A DNA stretch of 32,305 bases from an uncultured Muribaculaceae bacterium. Its GTDB lineage: Bacteria; Bacteroidota; Bacteroidia; Bacteroidales; Muribaculaceae. This document shows, piece after piece, positions 1-7,288 of this stretch. The notes under the pieces were generated by a model that searched no databases, was not told the origin of the DNA, and was given only the letters and a program-made list of their open reading frames with translations. The stretch is taken from assembly GCA_910579035.1 (NCBI GenBank), contig CAJTSR010000030.1, positions 1 through 32,305 on the forward strand, in the 5' to 3' direction. Positions within the stretch are counted from its first letter, which is position 1, and each line of letters starts with the position of its first letter. Made by a program: the position numbers and the translations under genes.

Positions 1-94
1 GGATGATGCGGTTCATCATCATCTTTCGGAGGAAGGACAGAGAAATACCGAGATATTGTGCCGCTTCCTTAGAGGTGAGAAGTTTTCTTTGCAT
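1..94 (-). CDS. excisionase-like helix-turn-helix protein, N-terminal part only (cut by window edge)
   Basis: Reading the minus strand from an ATG at 94 gives 31 residues up to the window edge, beginning MQRKLLTSKEAAQYLGISLS. This is the classic start of the MerR-like HTH_17/excisionase DNA-binding family: a short basic start, then the 'LTSKEAAQYLGIS' helix and turn, then a recognition helix. In Bacteroidales such small proteins usually belong to integrated elements, where they act as excision factors or plasmid/transposon regulators. The gene lies downstream of two unknown genes on the same strand, in an A+T-rich patch beside a tRNA, which fits a mobile element. The C-terminus is not visible, so the specific role cannot be told. 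A TAACTTTG promoter element and a perfect palindrome lie in its leader. Confidence 0.75.
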   Translation of the reverse strand, partial: MQRKLLTSKEAAQYLGISLSFLRKMMMNRII

Positions 95-128
95 ATTTTA
101 TCGTCTGATTTTCGTAGATACTTTTGGA

Positions 129-142
129 AATACCCGGGTATT
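129..142. promoter_or_regulatory. perfect 14-bp palindrome in leader of the HTH gene (candidate operator)
   Basis: AATACCCGGGTATT is a perfect inverted repeat between the TAACTTTG element (177-184) and the HTH start codon at 94. A symmetrical site placed just downstream of a promoter of a DNA-binding protein gene suggests autoregulation. This is inferred from position only. Confidence 0.4.
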
Positions 143-176
143 CTTGGCATGCATTGAGTACCTTTCGTTTCCGATG

Positions 177-184
177 CAAAGTTA
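177..184 (-). promoter_or_regulatory. Bacteroides-type -7 element for the HTH gene
   Basis: The minus strand reads TAACTTTG, matching the TAnnTTTG -7 consensus. No good TTTG is seen 19-21 bases upstream, so only the -7 half is supported. Transcription would start near 170 and give a leader of about 75 bases. Confidence 0.45.
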
Positions 185-240
185 CTGCCTCTTCAAAGTG
201 ACACCATGTGGGCGCATTGTGTCGAAATATAAATAATGCA

Positions 241-278
241 AACGCGCTATATGCTGGATTGCAGCGATATAACGCGTT
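241..278 (-). terminator. stem-loop downstream of the two-gene unknown operon
   Basis: AACGCG and TATAT pair with ATATA and CGCGTT, with single-base mismatches between helices. An inner GCTG/CAGC pair closes the loop. The structure lies about 40 bases after the stop codon at 320 on the minus strand and is followed there by an A/T-rich stretch (ATTATTTATATTT). It probably ends the transcript of the unknown genes and separates them from the HTH gene. Confidence 0.5.
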
Positions 279-319
279 GTGAGTTCTGAAAATCGAATTC
301 TGTTGTGTAGAAATTGTGA

Positions 320-730
320 TTAGCGTGGGGCGTGTCTCATCTCTTCCCAGTTTTTGATGGCATTATCTATGTTTTCACGAAATTCTATGTTAGCCGGGAC
401 ATCGCTTCTTGCGTCATCGAGCCGATGACTTTTATAATAGGTCTGACTTATGCCGCAGCGTTTCAGGAACAGCGATGACCATTCCTTTCCAAGTGCAGTC
501 GGTGAGATTAATTTCTCCACAGCATACACCATATAACATATATGAAGCTGCTTGAATTTTATAAGCTGAAAGAAATCATGCTCTGATCTCAGATTCATGT
601 GAACACTGAACATTATAGGAGTAGTAAATTCAAACAGTACCTCGTTGCAGGCATCATAAAGACAGTTACAGAGCTTCGCCGATACGGTATCGCGAAACTG
701 CTCGGCATCTTTCATCAAAATCTTCTTCAT
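320..730 (-). CDS. hypothetical protein (136 aa) of an accessory region
   Basis: I do not recognise this family. The protein is 136 residues, begins MKKILMKDAEQFRDTVSAKL, has no signal peptide or membrane segment, and mixes charged and aromatic residues like a small soluble protein. Its start codon overlaps the stop of the upstream gene (ATGA, 727-730), so the two are probably translationally coupled. A stem-loop at 241-278 follows it. Base composition is A+T-richer than the housekeeping genes from 1600 onward. Together with the neighbouring excisionase-like gene and tRNA this suggests horizontally acquired DNA. Confidence 0.6.
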   Translation of the reverse strand: MKKILMKDAEQFRDTVSAKLCNCLYDACNEVLFEFTTPIMFSVHMNLRSEHDFFQLIKFKQLHICYMVYAVEKLISPTALGKEWSSLFLKRCGISQTYYKSHRLDDARSDVPANIEFRENIDNAIKNWEEMRHAPR

Positions 731-1335
731 GAACCGCCCTCCCTGATTCTTTTGATGTCTGCAAGTATCGCAGTTGCTATATCTCTATATCGGGAAATGA
801 CAGCTCCCAGAAAGTCAGCTCTGAACCGGAATACATGTGCGCTCTCCTTGTTTGCCTGTTCATATTCGGCATATAACTCCCGAACCACTCTTTGCCGTTC
901 ATCATGTTCTGTTTTGTCTTTCTCGCAACGTTTTTCTGTTTCTATGTATTCCCGGGAATCGAAATCCAGATAGTCAAGTCGGTTATTGAACTGGCAGTAT
1001 TCTCTCCAATATGCTGTCAACTCTTTCTCTGCTTTATGAAACTTATTATAAAAAGTGCGTGAGTAGTTTTGTGCGATAGCCTTGAAATCAACCTCCTTCA
1101 GCATTGGCATACCGACACACAAAAATCGTTCTGATTCCTCTTTGAGTTTGATGACGGACTTTTCCAGAGCATCAATATCGGATGCAGCTATCTCCTCCGC
1201 TTCATCAATCAGATTATTCGGTTCTGGCATCTCATCGTAAAGTTTCACGATGGACAATGCATTCACAAAGGACATTTCTTGCCCCTCGATGGAATTATTG
1301 ATGGAGTTAAGATTTTGAACAAGCTCGTTTATCAT
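727..1335 (-). CDS. hypothetical charged, probably coiled-coil protein (202 aa)
   Basis: I do not recognise this family. The 202-residue product has no signal peptide or transmembrane segment. Its middle and C-terminal half are rich in Glu, Lys, Arg and Gln with heptad-like spacing (about residues 100-170, around EYIETEKRCEKDKTEHDERQ), suggesting an extended helical or coiled-coil protein. It is the first gene of a two-gene unit that overlaps the next gene by four bases. No clear TAnnTTTG promoter is seen between it and the tRNA; a 7-bp inverted repeat (1351-1357 with 1366-1372) lies just upstream of the start. The A+T-rich composition matches its downstream partner and not the chromosome to the right. 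Confidence 0.6.
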   Translation of the reverse strand: MINELVQNLNSINNSIEGQEMSFVNALSIVKLYDEMPEPNNLIDEAEEIAASDIDALEKSVIKLKEESERFLCVGMPMLKEVDFKAIAQNYSRTFYNKFHKAEKELTAYWREYCQFNNRLDYLDFDSREYIETEKRCEKDKTEHDERQRVVRELYAEYEQANKESAHVFRFRADFLGAVISRYRDIATAILADIKRIREGGS

Positions 1336-1464
1336 GTGGGGATGTGTTTGAAGGAAATTGCAGTTTTTCCTTGAATATAGAACAGCGTGAATTCTCTTTG
1401 GTTCTCTTCAAGAGTACACCTCGTATCGCTTTGGGCCACCCTTTGGCTACCTGATTTTACAGAA

Positions 1465-1494
1465 ATAGCTGATAATCAAATGATTATCAGCTAT
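1465..1494 (-). terminator. perfect 14-bp stem-loop just 3' of tRNA-Thr
   Basis: ATAGCTGATAATCA and TGATTATCAGCTAT are perfectly complementary with a two-base loop, six bases beyond the 3' end of the tRNA on the minus strand. It would serve as a terminator or processing signal for the tRNA transcript. The following T-run is short, and the symmetry could equally mark a recombination site of the adjacent island. Confidence 0.5.
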
Positions 1495-1500
1495 CCTATG

Positions 1501-1573
1501 AGCCGCGAGTGGGACTCGAACCCACGACCTTTTCGTTACGAATGAAATGCTCTACCAACTGAGCTATTGCGGC
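1501..1573 (-). tRNA. tRNA-Thr (anticodon CGT)
   Basis: The 73-base cloverleaf reads GCCGCAA acceptor, GCTC/GAGC D stem, anticodon loop TTCGTAA, GTGGG-TTCGAGT-CCCAC T arm and T73. Anticodon CGT decodes ACG (threonine). CCA is not encoded. Two A-C oppositions are visible, one at position 6:67 of the acceptor stem and one at 31:39 closing the anticodon stem. It has its own promoter (1593-1623) and lies 3' of the DUF4270 gene on the same strand. Accessory genes begin beyond its 3' end, the usual side for integration of elements into tRNA genes. Confidence 0.93.
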
Positions 1574-1592
1574 GTTCTCGCTTTTTGCGATG

Positions 1593-1623
1593 CAAAGTTA
1601 GCGATTATTTTTGAGTCTGCAAG
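1593..1623 (-). promoter_or_regulatory. promoter of tRNA-Thr
   Basis: On the minus strand CTTG (1620-1623), a 19-base spacer and TAACTTTG (1593-1600) match the Bacteroides -33/-7 pattern. The -33 half lies inside the end of the DUF4270 coding region, whose stop codon is at 1605. The leader contains a small TCGC-AAAAA-GCGA hairpin before the tRNA. Confidence 0.65.
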
Positions 1624-2990
1624 CTATATGTTATTTTTATTTTTGCCTTGTCGAAGCGCAGCTCGCACATTGCCGGGGATATAAGGTACGGCAGGACTTC
1701 GCTTTCTGTTTGCTGAGTGCCACCGTAGCCCGAATCTGCAAGGTTTTCAAAGTTCACCTGCACAGGCACAAGGCAGAAATTGCAGTCTTCGTCGGTAATT
1801 TCTTCTTTGTCGAGCATTTCGAGTATGTAGCTTCGCAATGCTCCGAAGTGATAGCGATTGTTTGACGCGTCATAAGCGGCATAGAACGACGTCTTTCCGT
1901 CAGGCAACTTGTTTTCTGCAAAGAACGCGTCGCGGTCTTTCTTAAGCACCATGAGAGCATACGGCGGCGGCGACACTTTGAAGTCGTTTTGAATAGTGTC
2001 TACCGGAAGATTCATTGACACGCCGTTAACAACGGCCACACCATCTTTGTGGGAACGGAACGCAGCTACCATCTCGCGCGTCGGGAAGTCAAATTCCACT
2101 TCATAACCGGCCGGCGCCACGAGCAGGCTCTTTCCCTCCTTAACCTTCTCCGTGAGAGTTGAAGCAAGATTTATCGAAAGGTTGTTGTTATTAAGAACCT
2201 CGGGAGTAACGAGGAAATATTGGTGAACGGCGTCTGTTGTGTCGAGTTTCTCGGTGGTTTCGTTCATTTCGATATGGCGCAGATGCATCGACATAAATGT
2301 CTGCGACACCATCGTGAGGCGTCCGGCTCCAAAGGAGTTGCGTATGTATATTCCGGGGAATACCTCGTTGGCGAAAGTCTTACCGTTGGCATACGACGAA
2401 GGATTGTCAACAAACTTTTGGAACAGTTCGCGTCCAAGCTCGCGAGGCAGTTTGAGCCTTATATCGCGGTATGTTAGTTTGGCTATGGAGTCGCTTCCGA
2501 GGCTTGTGGCATTATATATAATCGAAGCAAGCGGTTTGGAAGGATTGTAGTAACCTTCGGGGTCGAAATCGCTTGCGATTCCTGACGGCAGCTGCTTGGT
2601 AAGGGCGTATACGTTGACACCCATTGGAGCCACCGAGTCGCCGATAAAGGAGCCGTTCGCATAGCGGAGCGTCAATATCAGCGAGTCTACATCTGAAGGC
2701 ACGAAGTTGGCAGTATCAAGCTCTGTCGATGGCAAGAACTGCGATACCACGCTGCTTGACAGACGGCCATACTCCGGCACGTCGATTTTACCAAGTATCT
2801 GGGTAACCGTCTTGGGACGAATCGACTGTATGGCCACACTGCGGCCATTTGCCGTAAAGGCAGAATCTATCACGATTTTTACGTCATCGTTGACGAGGCT
2901 TGAACCTATGTTTGATGTTGTGTCTTCGCACGCTGAAGCCGCAAACAGCATAGCGGCAGCAGCCACGATGTGGGCTAACTGATATTTCAT
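1605..2990 (-). CDS. DUF4270 family lipoprotein
   Basis: The 461-residue product starts at the ATG at 2990, where MKYQLAHIVAAAAMLFAASA leads into Cys21, a lipoprotein signal peptide and lipobox (ASAC). A longer open frame upstream would bury this signal, so the internal start is preferred. The mature protein is a beta-rich secreted domain typical of Bacteroidetes DUF4270 proteins, which are surface or periplasmic lipoproteins of unknown activity. It begins 16 bases after the stop of the short glycogen-synthase-like gene and is surely co-transcribed with it; this pairing is common in Bacteroidales. DUF4270 is assigned from overall sequence character and context, without an alignment. Confidence 0.8.
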   Translation of the reverse strand: MKYQLAHIVAAAAMLFAASACEDTTSNIGSSLVNDDVKIVIDSAFTANGRSVAIQSIRPKTVTQILGKIDVPEYGRLSSSVVSQFLPSTELDTANFVPSDVDSLILTLRYANGSFIGDSVAPMGVNVYALTKQLPSGIASDFDPEGYYNPSKPLASIIYNATSLGSDSIAKLTYRDIRLKLPRELGRELFQKFVDNPSSYANGKTFANEVFPGIYIRNSFGAGRLTMVSQTFMSMHLRHIEMNETTEKLDTTDAVHQYFLVTPEVLNNNNLSINLASTLTEKVKEGKSLLVAPAGYEVEFDFPTREMVAAFRSHKDGVAVVNGVSMNLPVDTIQNDFKVSPPPYALMVLKKDRDAFFAENKLPDGKTSFYAAYDASNNRYHFGALRSYILEMLDKEEITDEDCNFCLVPVQVNFENLADSGYGGTQQTESEVLPYLISPAMCELRFDKAKIKITYSLQTQK

Positions 2991-3006
2991 AAGAATATAG
3001 GCGCTT

Positions 3007-3816
3007 TTAAAGCGACTTGTAGAACTCAAGGTATGCGTCGGGGTTGTTCTCTCCGGGATATTCAAGGAACGGTTTGCCTGAAGCCTTGGCATATTCAAGC
3101 ACTTCGGGATCAACATTTTCAGAAGACTGCACAATCGCGTCAGAGTAATCTATCGCTATCTTGTTAAGCTTTTTGTAGTCAACATTGCCGTCATTGTCAA
3201 CAAGCGATTTCAGTTTCTCGTCATCGAAGCCTTCCGCACGGAGTTTTTCCACCATACGGGCGTCAAGCTCGCCGTCGAAAGAATCTTCAAAAAGCGAGAA
3301 AACTATCTTGCTGGCACGGAAAGCCGGGTCGTCAGCATATATTGTCTTGAGGTAGAGAGGCGTGAGCGATGTTATCCAGCCGGTGCAATGCACTATCGAC
3401 GGCTCCCAACGCAGCTTCTTGACTGTTTCCACAACGCCGCGCACAAAAAAGATTGTACGCTCGTCGTTATTCTCCGGCATCGACTGTGTTTCTACCACGC
3501 CGGGAGAATGACGAAGGAAGTAGTCATCGTTGTCAATGAAGTATACCTGAAGCCTTGTGGGCTGCAACGTAGCCACTTTAATAATGAGGGGATGGTCAGT
3601 ATCGTCGATTATGATATTCATCCCGGAGAGGCGTATTACCTCGTGGAGCTGGTTGCGGCGCTCATTGATAGCGCCATAGCGCGGCATAAAAGTTCGCACT
3701 TCCGCCCCGAGCTCCTGTACTCCCTGAGGCAGATTTTTCCCGAAGCTTGCAAGCGGGCTTGCGGGAAGATAAGGTTCTATCTCCTGGGAGATATATAGCA
3801 CTTTGTTTACGTCCAT
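3007..3816 (-). CDS. short glycogen/starch synthase-like protein (GT5 N-terminal domain only)
   Basis: The 269-residue protein resembles the N-terminal catalytic half of GT5 glycogen/starch synthases: 'KVLYISQEIEPYLPASPLAS', then 'FGKNLPQGVQELGAEVRTFM', and later 'VHCTGWITSLTPLYLK'. Full GlgA is about 480 residues with two Rossmann-like domains; the second domain, carrying most ADP-glucose contacts, is absent. The usual KxGGL nucleotide-binding motif is replaced by SPLASFG. The gene ends cleanly and is followed by DUF4270, so it is a natural short form, not a frameshift. Family membership is well supported; enzymatic activity is doubtful. A TACCTTTG element lies upstream at 3866-3873. Confidence 0.8.
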   Translation of the reverse strand: MDVNKVLYISQEIEPYLPASPLASFGKNLPQGVQELGAEVRTFMPRYGAINERRNQLHEVIRLSGMNIIIDDTDHPLIIKVATLQPTRLQVYFIDNDDYFLRHSPGVVETQSMPENNDERTIFFVRGVVETVKKLRWEPSIVHCTGWITSLTPLYLKTIYADDPAFRASKIVFSLFEDSFDGELDARMVEKLRAEGFDDEKLKSLVDNDGNVDYKKLNKIAIDYSDAIVQSSENVDPEVLEYAKASGKPFLEYPGENNPDAYLEFYKSL

Positions 3817-3865
3817 TCTCGGAATGTGGGCTGAGATTATGGTGTTCGTGTTAATAATAATGTGG

Positions 3866-3873
3866 CAAAGGTA
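3866..3873 (-). promoter_or_regulatory. -7 element for the glycogen-synthase-like/DUF4270 operon
   Basis: The minus strand reads TACCTTTG, a match to TAnnTTTG, about 50 bases upstream of the ATG at 3816. The -33 region is not a clear TTTG. It faces away from the divergent promoter at 3961. Confidence 0.55.
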
Positions 3874-3960
3874 GCTATTTTTTTTGATTCATAACGGCTA
3901 TGGAATGTTGTTTTGACGTTTTTTTTGATTTTTAAGTTTCGTTTTAATTGCCGAAAATTG

Positions 3961-3968
3961 TAACTTTG
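3961..3968 (+). promoter_or_regulatory. -7 element for the dsbD operon
   Basis: TAACTTTG matches the consensus. A TTTC about 20 bases upstream is a weak -33. Transcription would start near 3975, leaving a leader of about 48 bases before the ATG at 4024 and making the upstream in-frame ATG at 3985 unlikely as the start. Confidence 0.65.
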
Positions 3969-4023
3969 CGCTCGAATTGACAGCGTGCAGACGCAGCTCT
4001 TCCATGAATCATTATCCATATTT

Positions 4024-4497
4024 ATGAGCCTCAAAAAATTAACGATAAGCATAGTTATGCTACTTGCCGGCATTATGTCGGCATTAGCGGCGCAGGGCGA
4101 TAATCCGGTGCGTTGGCGCACTATAGTCAAAGCCGGAGCCGACGGAAACGGCACTGTCACTTTCCGCGCGCTGATCAGTCCGGGATGGCATCTTTACGGA
4201 CTCGAACTGCCCGAGGGCGGCCCGAAAGCCACAAATTTTGATCTTGCCGGCAGCAAGGGCGTGAAATTCACAGGCAAAGTCAAGCCCGCCCGCACCGCGC
4301 TATCTGTCGAAGACCCGTTGTTCGGCATGACACTTTCATGGTGGGACTCCAATGTGGAGTTCACAGTCCCCTTCCGCGTCACTGACCCGGCAGAAGCCCG
4401 CATAATCTGCAAAATCAGCTATATGGCATGCGACGGTAGCTCATGCCGCCCCCCCATAACCGAAAATATCTCAGCACCTGTCAAAATAACCAAATGA
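4024..4497 (+). CDS. secreted stand-alone DsbD alpha-type (N-terminal) domain protein
   Basis: The 157-residue product has an N-terminal signal peptide (MSLKKLTISIVMLLAGIMSA, cleavage near ALA) and then a single DsbD N-terminal immunoglobulin-like domain: PGWHLYGLELPEGG and YMACDGSSC. In DsbD this domain passes electrons from the membrane domain to periplasmic partners through a Cys pair; here the pair is Cys136 and Cys141 (CX4C). The next gene encodes a full DsbD whose own N-domain has the same two motifs, so this looks like a tandem duplication specialised as a soluble periplasmic thiol carrier. Its stop overlaps the dsbD start (ATGA). The start at 4024 is chosen for the signal peptide and promoter spacing. 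Confidence 0.82.
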   Translation: MSLKKLTISIVMLLAGIMSALAAQGDNPVRWRTIVKAGADGNGTVTFRALISPGWHLYGLELPEGGPKATNFDLAGSKGVKFTGKVKPARTALSVEDPLFGMTLSWWDSNVEFTVPFRVTDPAEARIICKISYMACDGSSCRPPITENISAPVKITK

Positions 4498-6464
4498 GAA
4501 CTAAACTACTGGCCGTTTTTGCGGCAATAATGGCCTTTGCAGCGTCATCGTTGCAGGCAGCACCGCCGTCGCACGTCGAGTGGACAGCTAAAACAGAACA
4601 AACCGCACCCGGAAAAGGAGTACTCATTCTTACCGGCGTTATCGAACCCGGCTGGCACATCTACGGCACAGAGATGCCCGACTTAGGAGATGTGACCGGG
4701 GTTCCCGAACCCACCTATATCGTCCTTGACTCAGAGGGCGTCAAGCCTGTCGATATGCTCGAATGCGATACCGAGCCTACCATGCACCTCGACGAACTGA
4801 TGAACCTCAACCTGCCTTGGCTCAGCGGCACCATAACCCTGCGACAGGCTTTCGAGCTTGACGGCGTGGACGGCGCTCTCGTAACGGGAGCTGTCAAGTA
4901 CATGGCCTGCACCGAACAGTCGTGTACAGCTCCGACCAAATACGAATTTTCCGTGCCGTTCGGTAACCCGGAAGCCGTCAAGCCTGCGGCACAGCCGGCA
5001 GCCGAGGCTCAACCGGTAGCGGCAGCACCATCTGTTGCCGCAGATTCCCGTCAGGCACAGTGGTGGGAGCCGGTAGAAGTAGAGCAAAACAGCTCGGAAC
5101 AAAGCTACTGGGCAATACTCCTGTTCGGTTTCCTCGGCGGCCTCGTAGCCCTTATGACACCCTGCGTATGGCCTATGATACCCATGACGGTAAGCTTCTT
5201 CCTTAAAAAGAACAAAAGCCGTCACCGCTCCATAATCGACGCCATTATTTATAGCGCGAGCATCATAGTGATATTCCTCGTGCTCGGCATACTGCTTACT
5301 GTTATCTTCGGGCCGGGCAAGCTCAACGAGATTGCCACCGGAGCAGTGTTCAACCTCATATTCTTCGCACTTTTGGTGGTGTTTGCCATCTCTTTCTTCG
5401 GCGCTTTCGACATCACGCTGCCGTCAAAATGGTCCACGGCAATCGATGCAAAGGCCGAGAATACCACCGGCCTGCTGAGTATCTTCTTTATGGCGTTCAC
5501 CCTCGTGCTGGTATCATTCTCGTGCACAGGCCCCATCATCGGCACGTTGCTCGTAGAAGCATTCTCCCAGCAGAACCTTATGGGCCCGCTGCTGGGCATG
5601 GGAGGCTTCGCAATCGGTCTGGCTCTGCCTTTCGGCCTGTTTGCGTTCTTCCCGTCGATGCTCAAGGAGCTGCCCCGCTCGGGCAGCTGGCTCAACACCG
5701 TCAAAGTTGTGCTCGGCTTCGTAGAGCTTATACTGTCGCTCAAATTCCTGTCGGTGGCCGACCTTGCCTATGGCTGGCGCATACTCGACCGCGAAGTGTT
5801 CATAGCCATATGGATAGTGCTCTTCGTGCTGCTCGGAGTATACCTGCTCGGCAAACTACGTTTCAGCCACGACGGCGAGATGAGCCACACACCCGTAAGC
5901 CGCTTCTTTATGGCTGTGGCATCGTTCTCTTTCGCAGTCTACCTCATACCCGGACTCTGGGGCGCCCCGCTTAAAGCAATATCGGCATTCGCCCCGCCGC
6001 TGTACACACAAGACTTCAACCTGTACGGAGGCGAGTTCCAGAAATTCCACGACTACGACGAAGGAATGGCCTATGCCGCAGCGCACAACAAGCCTGTGAT
6101 TGTCGATTTCTCCGGCTACGCCTGTGTCAACTGCCGAAAGATGGAAGGAGCGGTATTCGACACTCCCACCGTTCGCGGAATAATAGAGCGCGACTATGTG
6201 ATGATTGTGCTTATGGTTGACGACAAGAAGGCTCTCCCTGAACCCATGTACGTGGAAGAAGACGGCGTAACCAAGAAACTCACCACCGTGGGCGAACGTT
6301 GGAGCTACCTCCAGTACCACAAATTCGGCATCTCCTCGCAGCCCTACTATATCCTCCTCAACAACGACGGCAAGCCCCTTTCGGCTCCGCGCGTATACGA
6401 CGAAAACGTATCCGACTTCGTGGCATGGCTCGAAGACGGAATCCAAAAATACAAGGAGCAATAA
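4494..6464 (+). CDS. dsbD: thiol:disulfide interchange protein DsbD
   Basis: DsbD carries electrons from cytoplasmic thioredoxin across the inner membrane to periplasmic disulfide partners. The 656-residue protein has a signal peptide, an N-terminal alpha domain with Cys139 and Cys144 (YMACTEQSC), an Ala/Pro-rich linker (about 160-190) and an eight-helix CcdA-like membrane domain with its two redox cysteines at Cys224 (MTPCVWP) and Cys344 (SCTGP). A C-terminal thioredoxin-like gamma domain carries CVNC at 544-547. All three redox pairs are intact. The start at 4494 overlaps the stop of the upstream alpha-domain gene and begins the signal peptide; an upstream in-frame ATG would add a non-signal leader. 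It is followed by mazG with a one-base overlap. Confidence 0.95.
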   Translation: MRTKLLAVFAAIMAFAASSLQAAPPSHVEWTAKTEQTAPGKGVLILTGVIEPGWHIYGTEMPDLGDVTGVPEPTYIVLDSEGVKPVDMLECDTEPTMHLDELMNLNLPWLSGTITLRQAFELDGVDGALVTGAVKYMACTEQSCTAPTKYEFSVPFGNPEAVKPAAQPAAEAQPVAAAPSVAADSRQAQWWEPVEVEQNSSEQSYWAILLFGFLGGLVALMTPCVWPMIPMTVSFFLKKNKSRHRSIIDAIIYSASIIVIFLVLGILLTVIFGPGKLNEIATGAVFNLIFFALLVVFAISFFGAFDITLPSKWSTAIDAKAENTTGLLSIFFMAFTLVLVSFSCTGPIIGTLLVEAFSQQNLMGPLLGMGGFAIGLALPFGLFAFFPSMLKELPRSGSWLNTVKVVLGFVELILSLKFLSVADLAYGWRILDREVFIAIWIVLFVLLGVYLLGKLRFSHDGEMSHTPVSRFFMAVASFSFAVYLIPGLWGAPLKAISAFAPPLYTQDFNLYGGEFQKFHDYDEGMAYAAAHNKPVIVDFSGYACVNCRKMEGAVFDTPTVRGIIERDYVMIVLMVDDKKALPEPMYVEEDGVTKKLTTVGERWSYLQYHKFGISSQPYYILLNNDGKPLSAPRVYDENVSDFVAWLEDGIQKYKEQ

Positions 6465-7255
6465 TGCATACACGTCCTGAAAAAATCGAAGCGCTCGGCC
6501 GCGTGCTCGACACCCTCGACATTCTGCGGGTCAAATGCCCGTGGGACGCCAAGCAGACAAACGAAAGCCTGCGTCCTAACACTATCGAAGAGGTGTACGA
6601 GCTCGTGCAGGCCCTGCTCGACGAAAATCAGCCTGAAATAAAGAAAGAACTCGGCGACGTTCTTCTCCACGTTTTTTTCTATGCCAAAATAGGCTCGGAA
6701 AAAGGGGAATTCGACATTGCCGACGTTGCCGATGCACTAAACAACAAACTGATTACCCGCCACCCGCACGTTTTCGGCGACGTTCACGCCGACACAGCGC
6801 ACCAGGTGGAAATGAACTGGGAGCAAATCAAGCTCAAGGAGAAAGACGGCAACCGCTCTGTACTCGGCGGTGTTCCGGCTGCCCTTCCGGCTCTTGTAAA
6901 AGCGTTCCGCATACAGGAAAAAGCCGCCAATGTAGGCTTTGACTGGGAAAACGCCTCGGAAGTATGGGGCAAGGTGCGGGAAGAAGCCGACGAAGTGGAA
7001 AACGCCGTAAGTTCCGGCAACGAAAAAGAAATCGAAGCCGAGTTCGGCGACCTGCTCTTTGCCGTAATCAATGCCGCACGCCTCCACGGCGTCAACCCTG
7101 AAAACGCCCTCGAACGCACAAACCGCAAGTTCATATCGCGATTCAACCATATAGAAGCCTCCGCAAACGCTCAAGGCCGCAAACTCACCGAGATGAGCCT
7201 TGAAGAGATGGACGCCTTGTGGAACGAAGCCAAAGCGTCCGAAAGCAGCATATAG
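6464..7255 (+). CDS. mazG: nucleoside triphosphate pyrophosphohydrolase MazG
   Basis: MazG hydrolyses NTPs and dNTPs to monophosphates and pyrophosphate and helps remove aberrant nucleotides. The 263-residue protein has the two tandem MazG domains of the E. coli type. In the first, EEVYE (from residue 42) precedes KKELGDVLLH. In the second, REEADEVENA precedes EAEFGDLLFAV. These acidic residues bind Mg2+. The start ATG shares one base with the dsbD stop (TAATG), indicating translational coupling. The length matches the family, and nothing is missing. Confidence 0.95.
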   Translation: MHTRPEKIEALGRVLDTLDILRVKCPWDAKQTNESLRPNTIEEVYELVQALLDENQPEIKKELGDVLLHVFFYAKIGSEKGEFDIADVADALNNKLITRHPHVFGDVHADTAHQVEMNWEQIKLKEKDGNRSVLGGVPAALPALVKAFRIQEKAANVGFDWENASEVWGKVREEADEVENAVSSGNEKEIEAEFGDLLFAVINAARLHGVNPENALERTNRKFISRFNHIEASANAQGRKLTEMSLEEMDALWNEAKASESSI

Positions 7256-7288
7256 AGGGGCCGTAACATCTGTCAAACACCCCTCTGA

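Noticed and set aside
3..236. 77-codon plus-strand frame at the left edge
   Set aside because: It is antisense to the HTH gene start and its promoter; no domain is visible.
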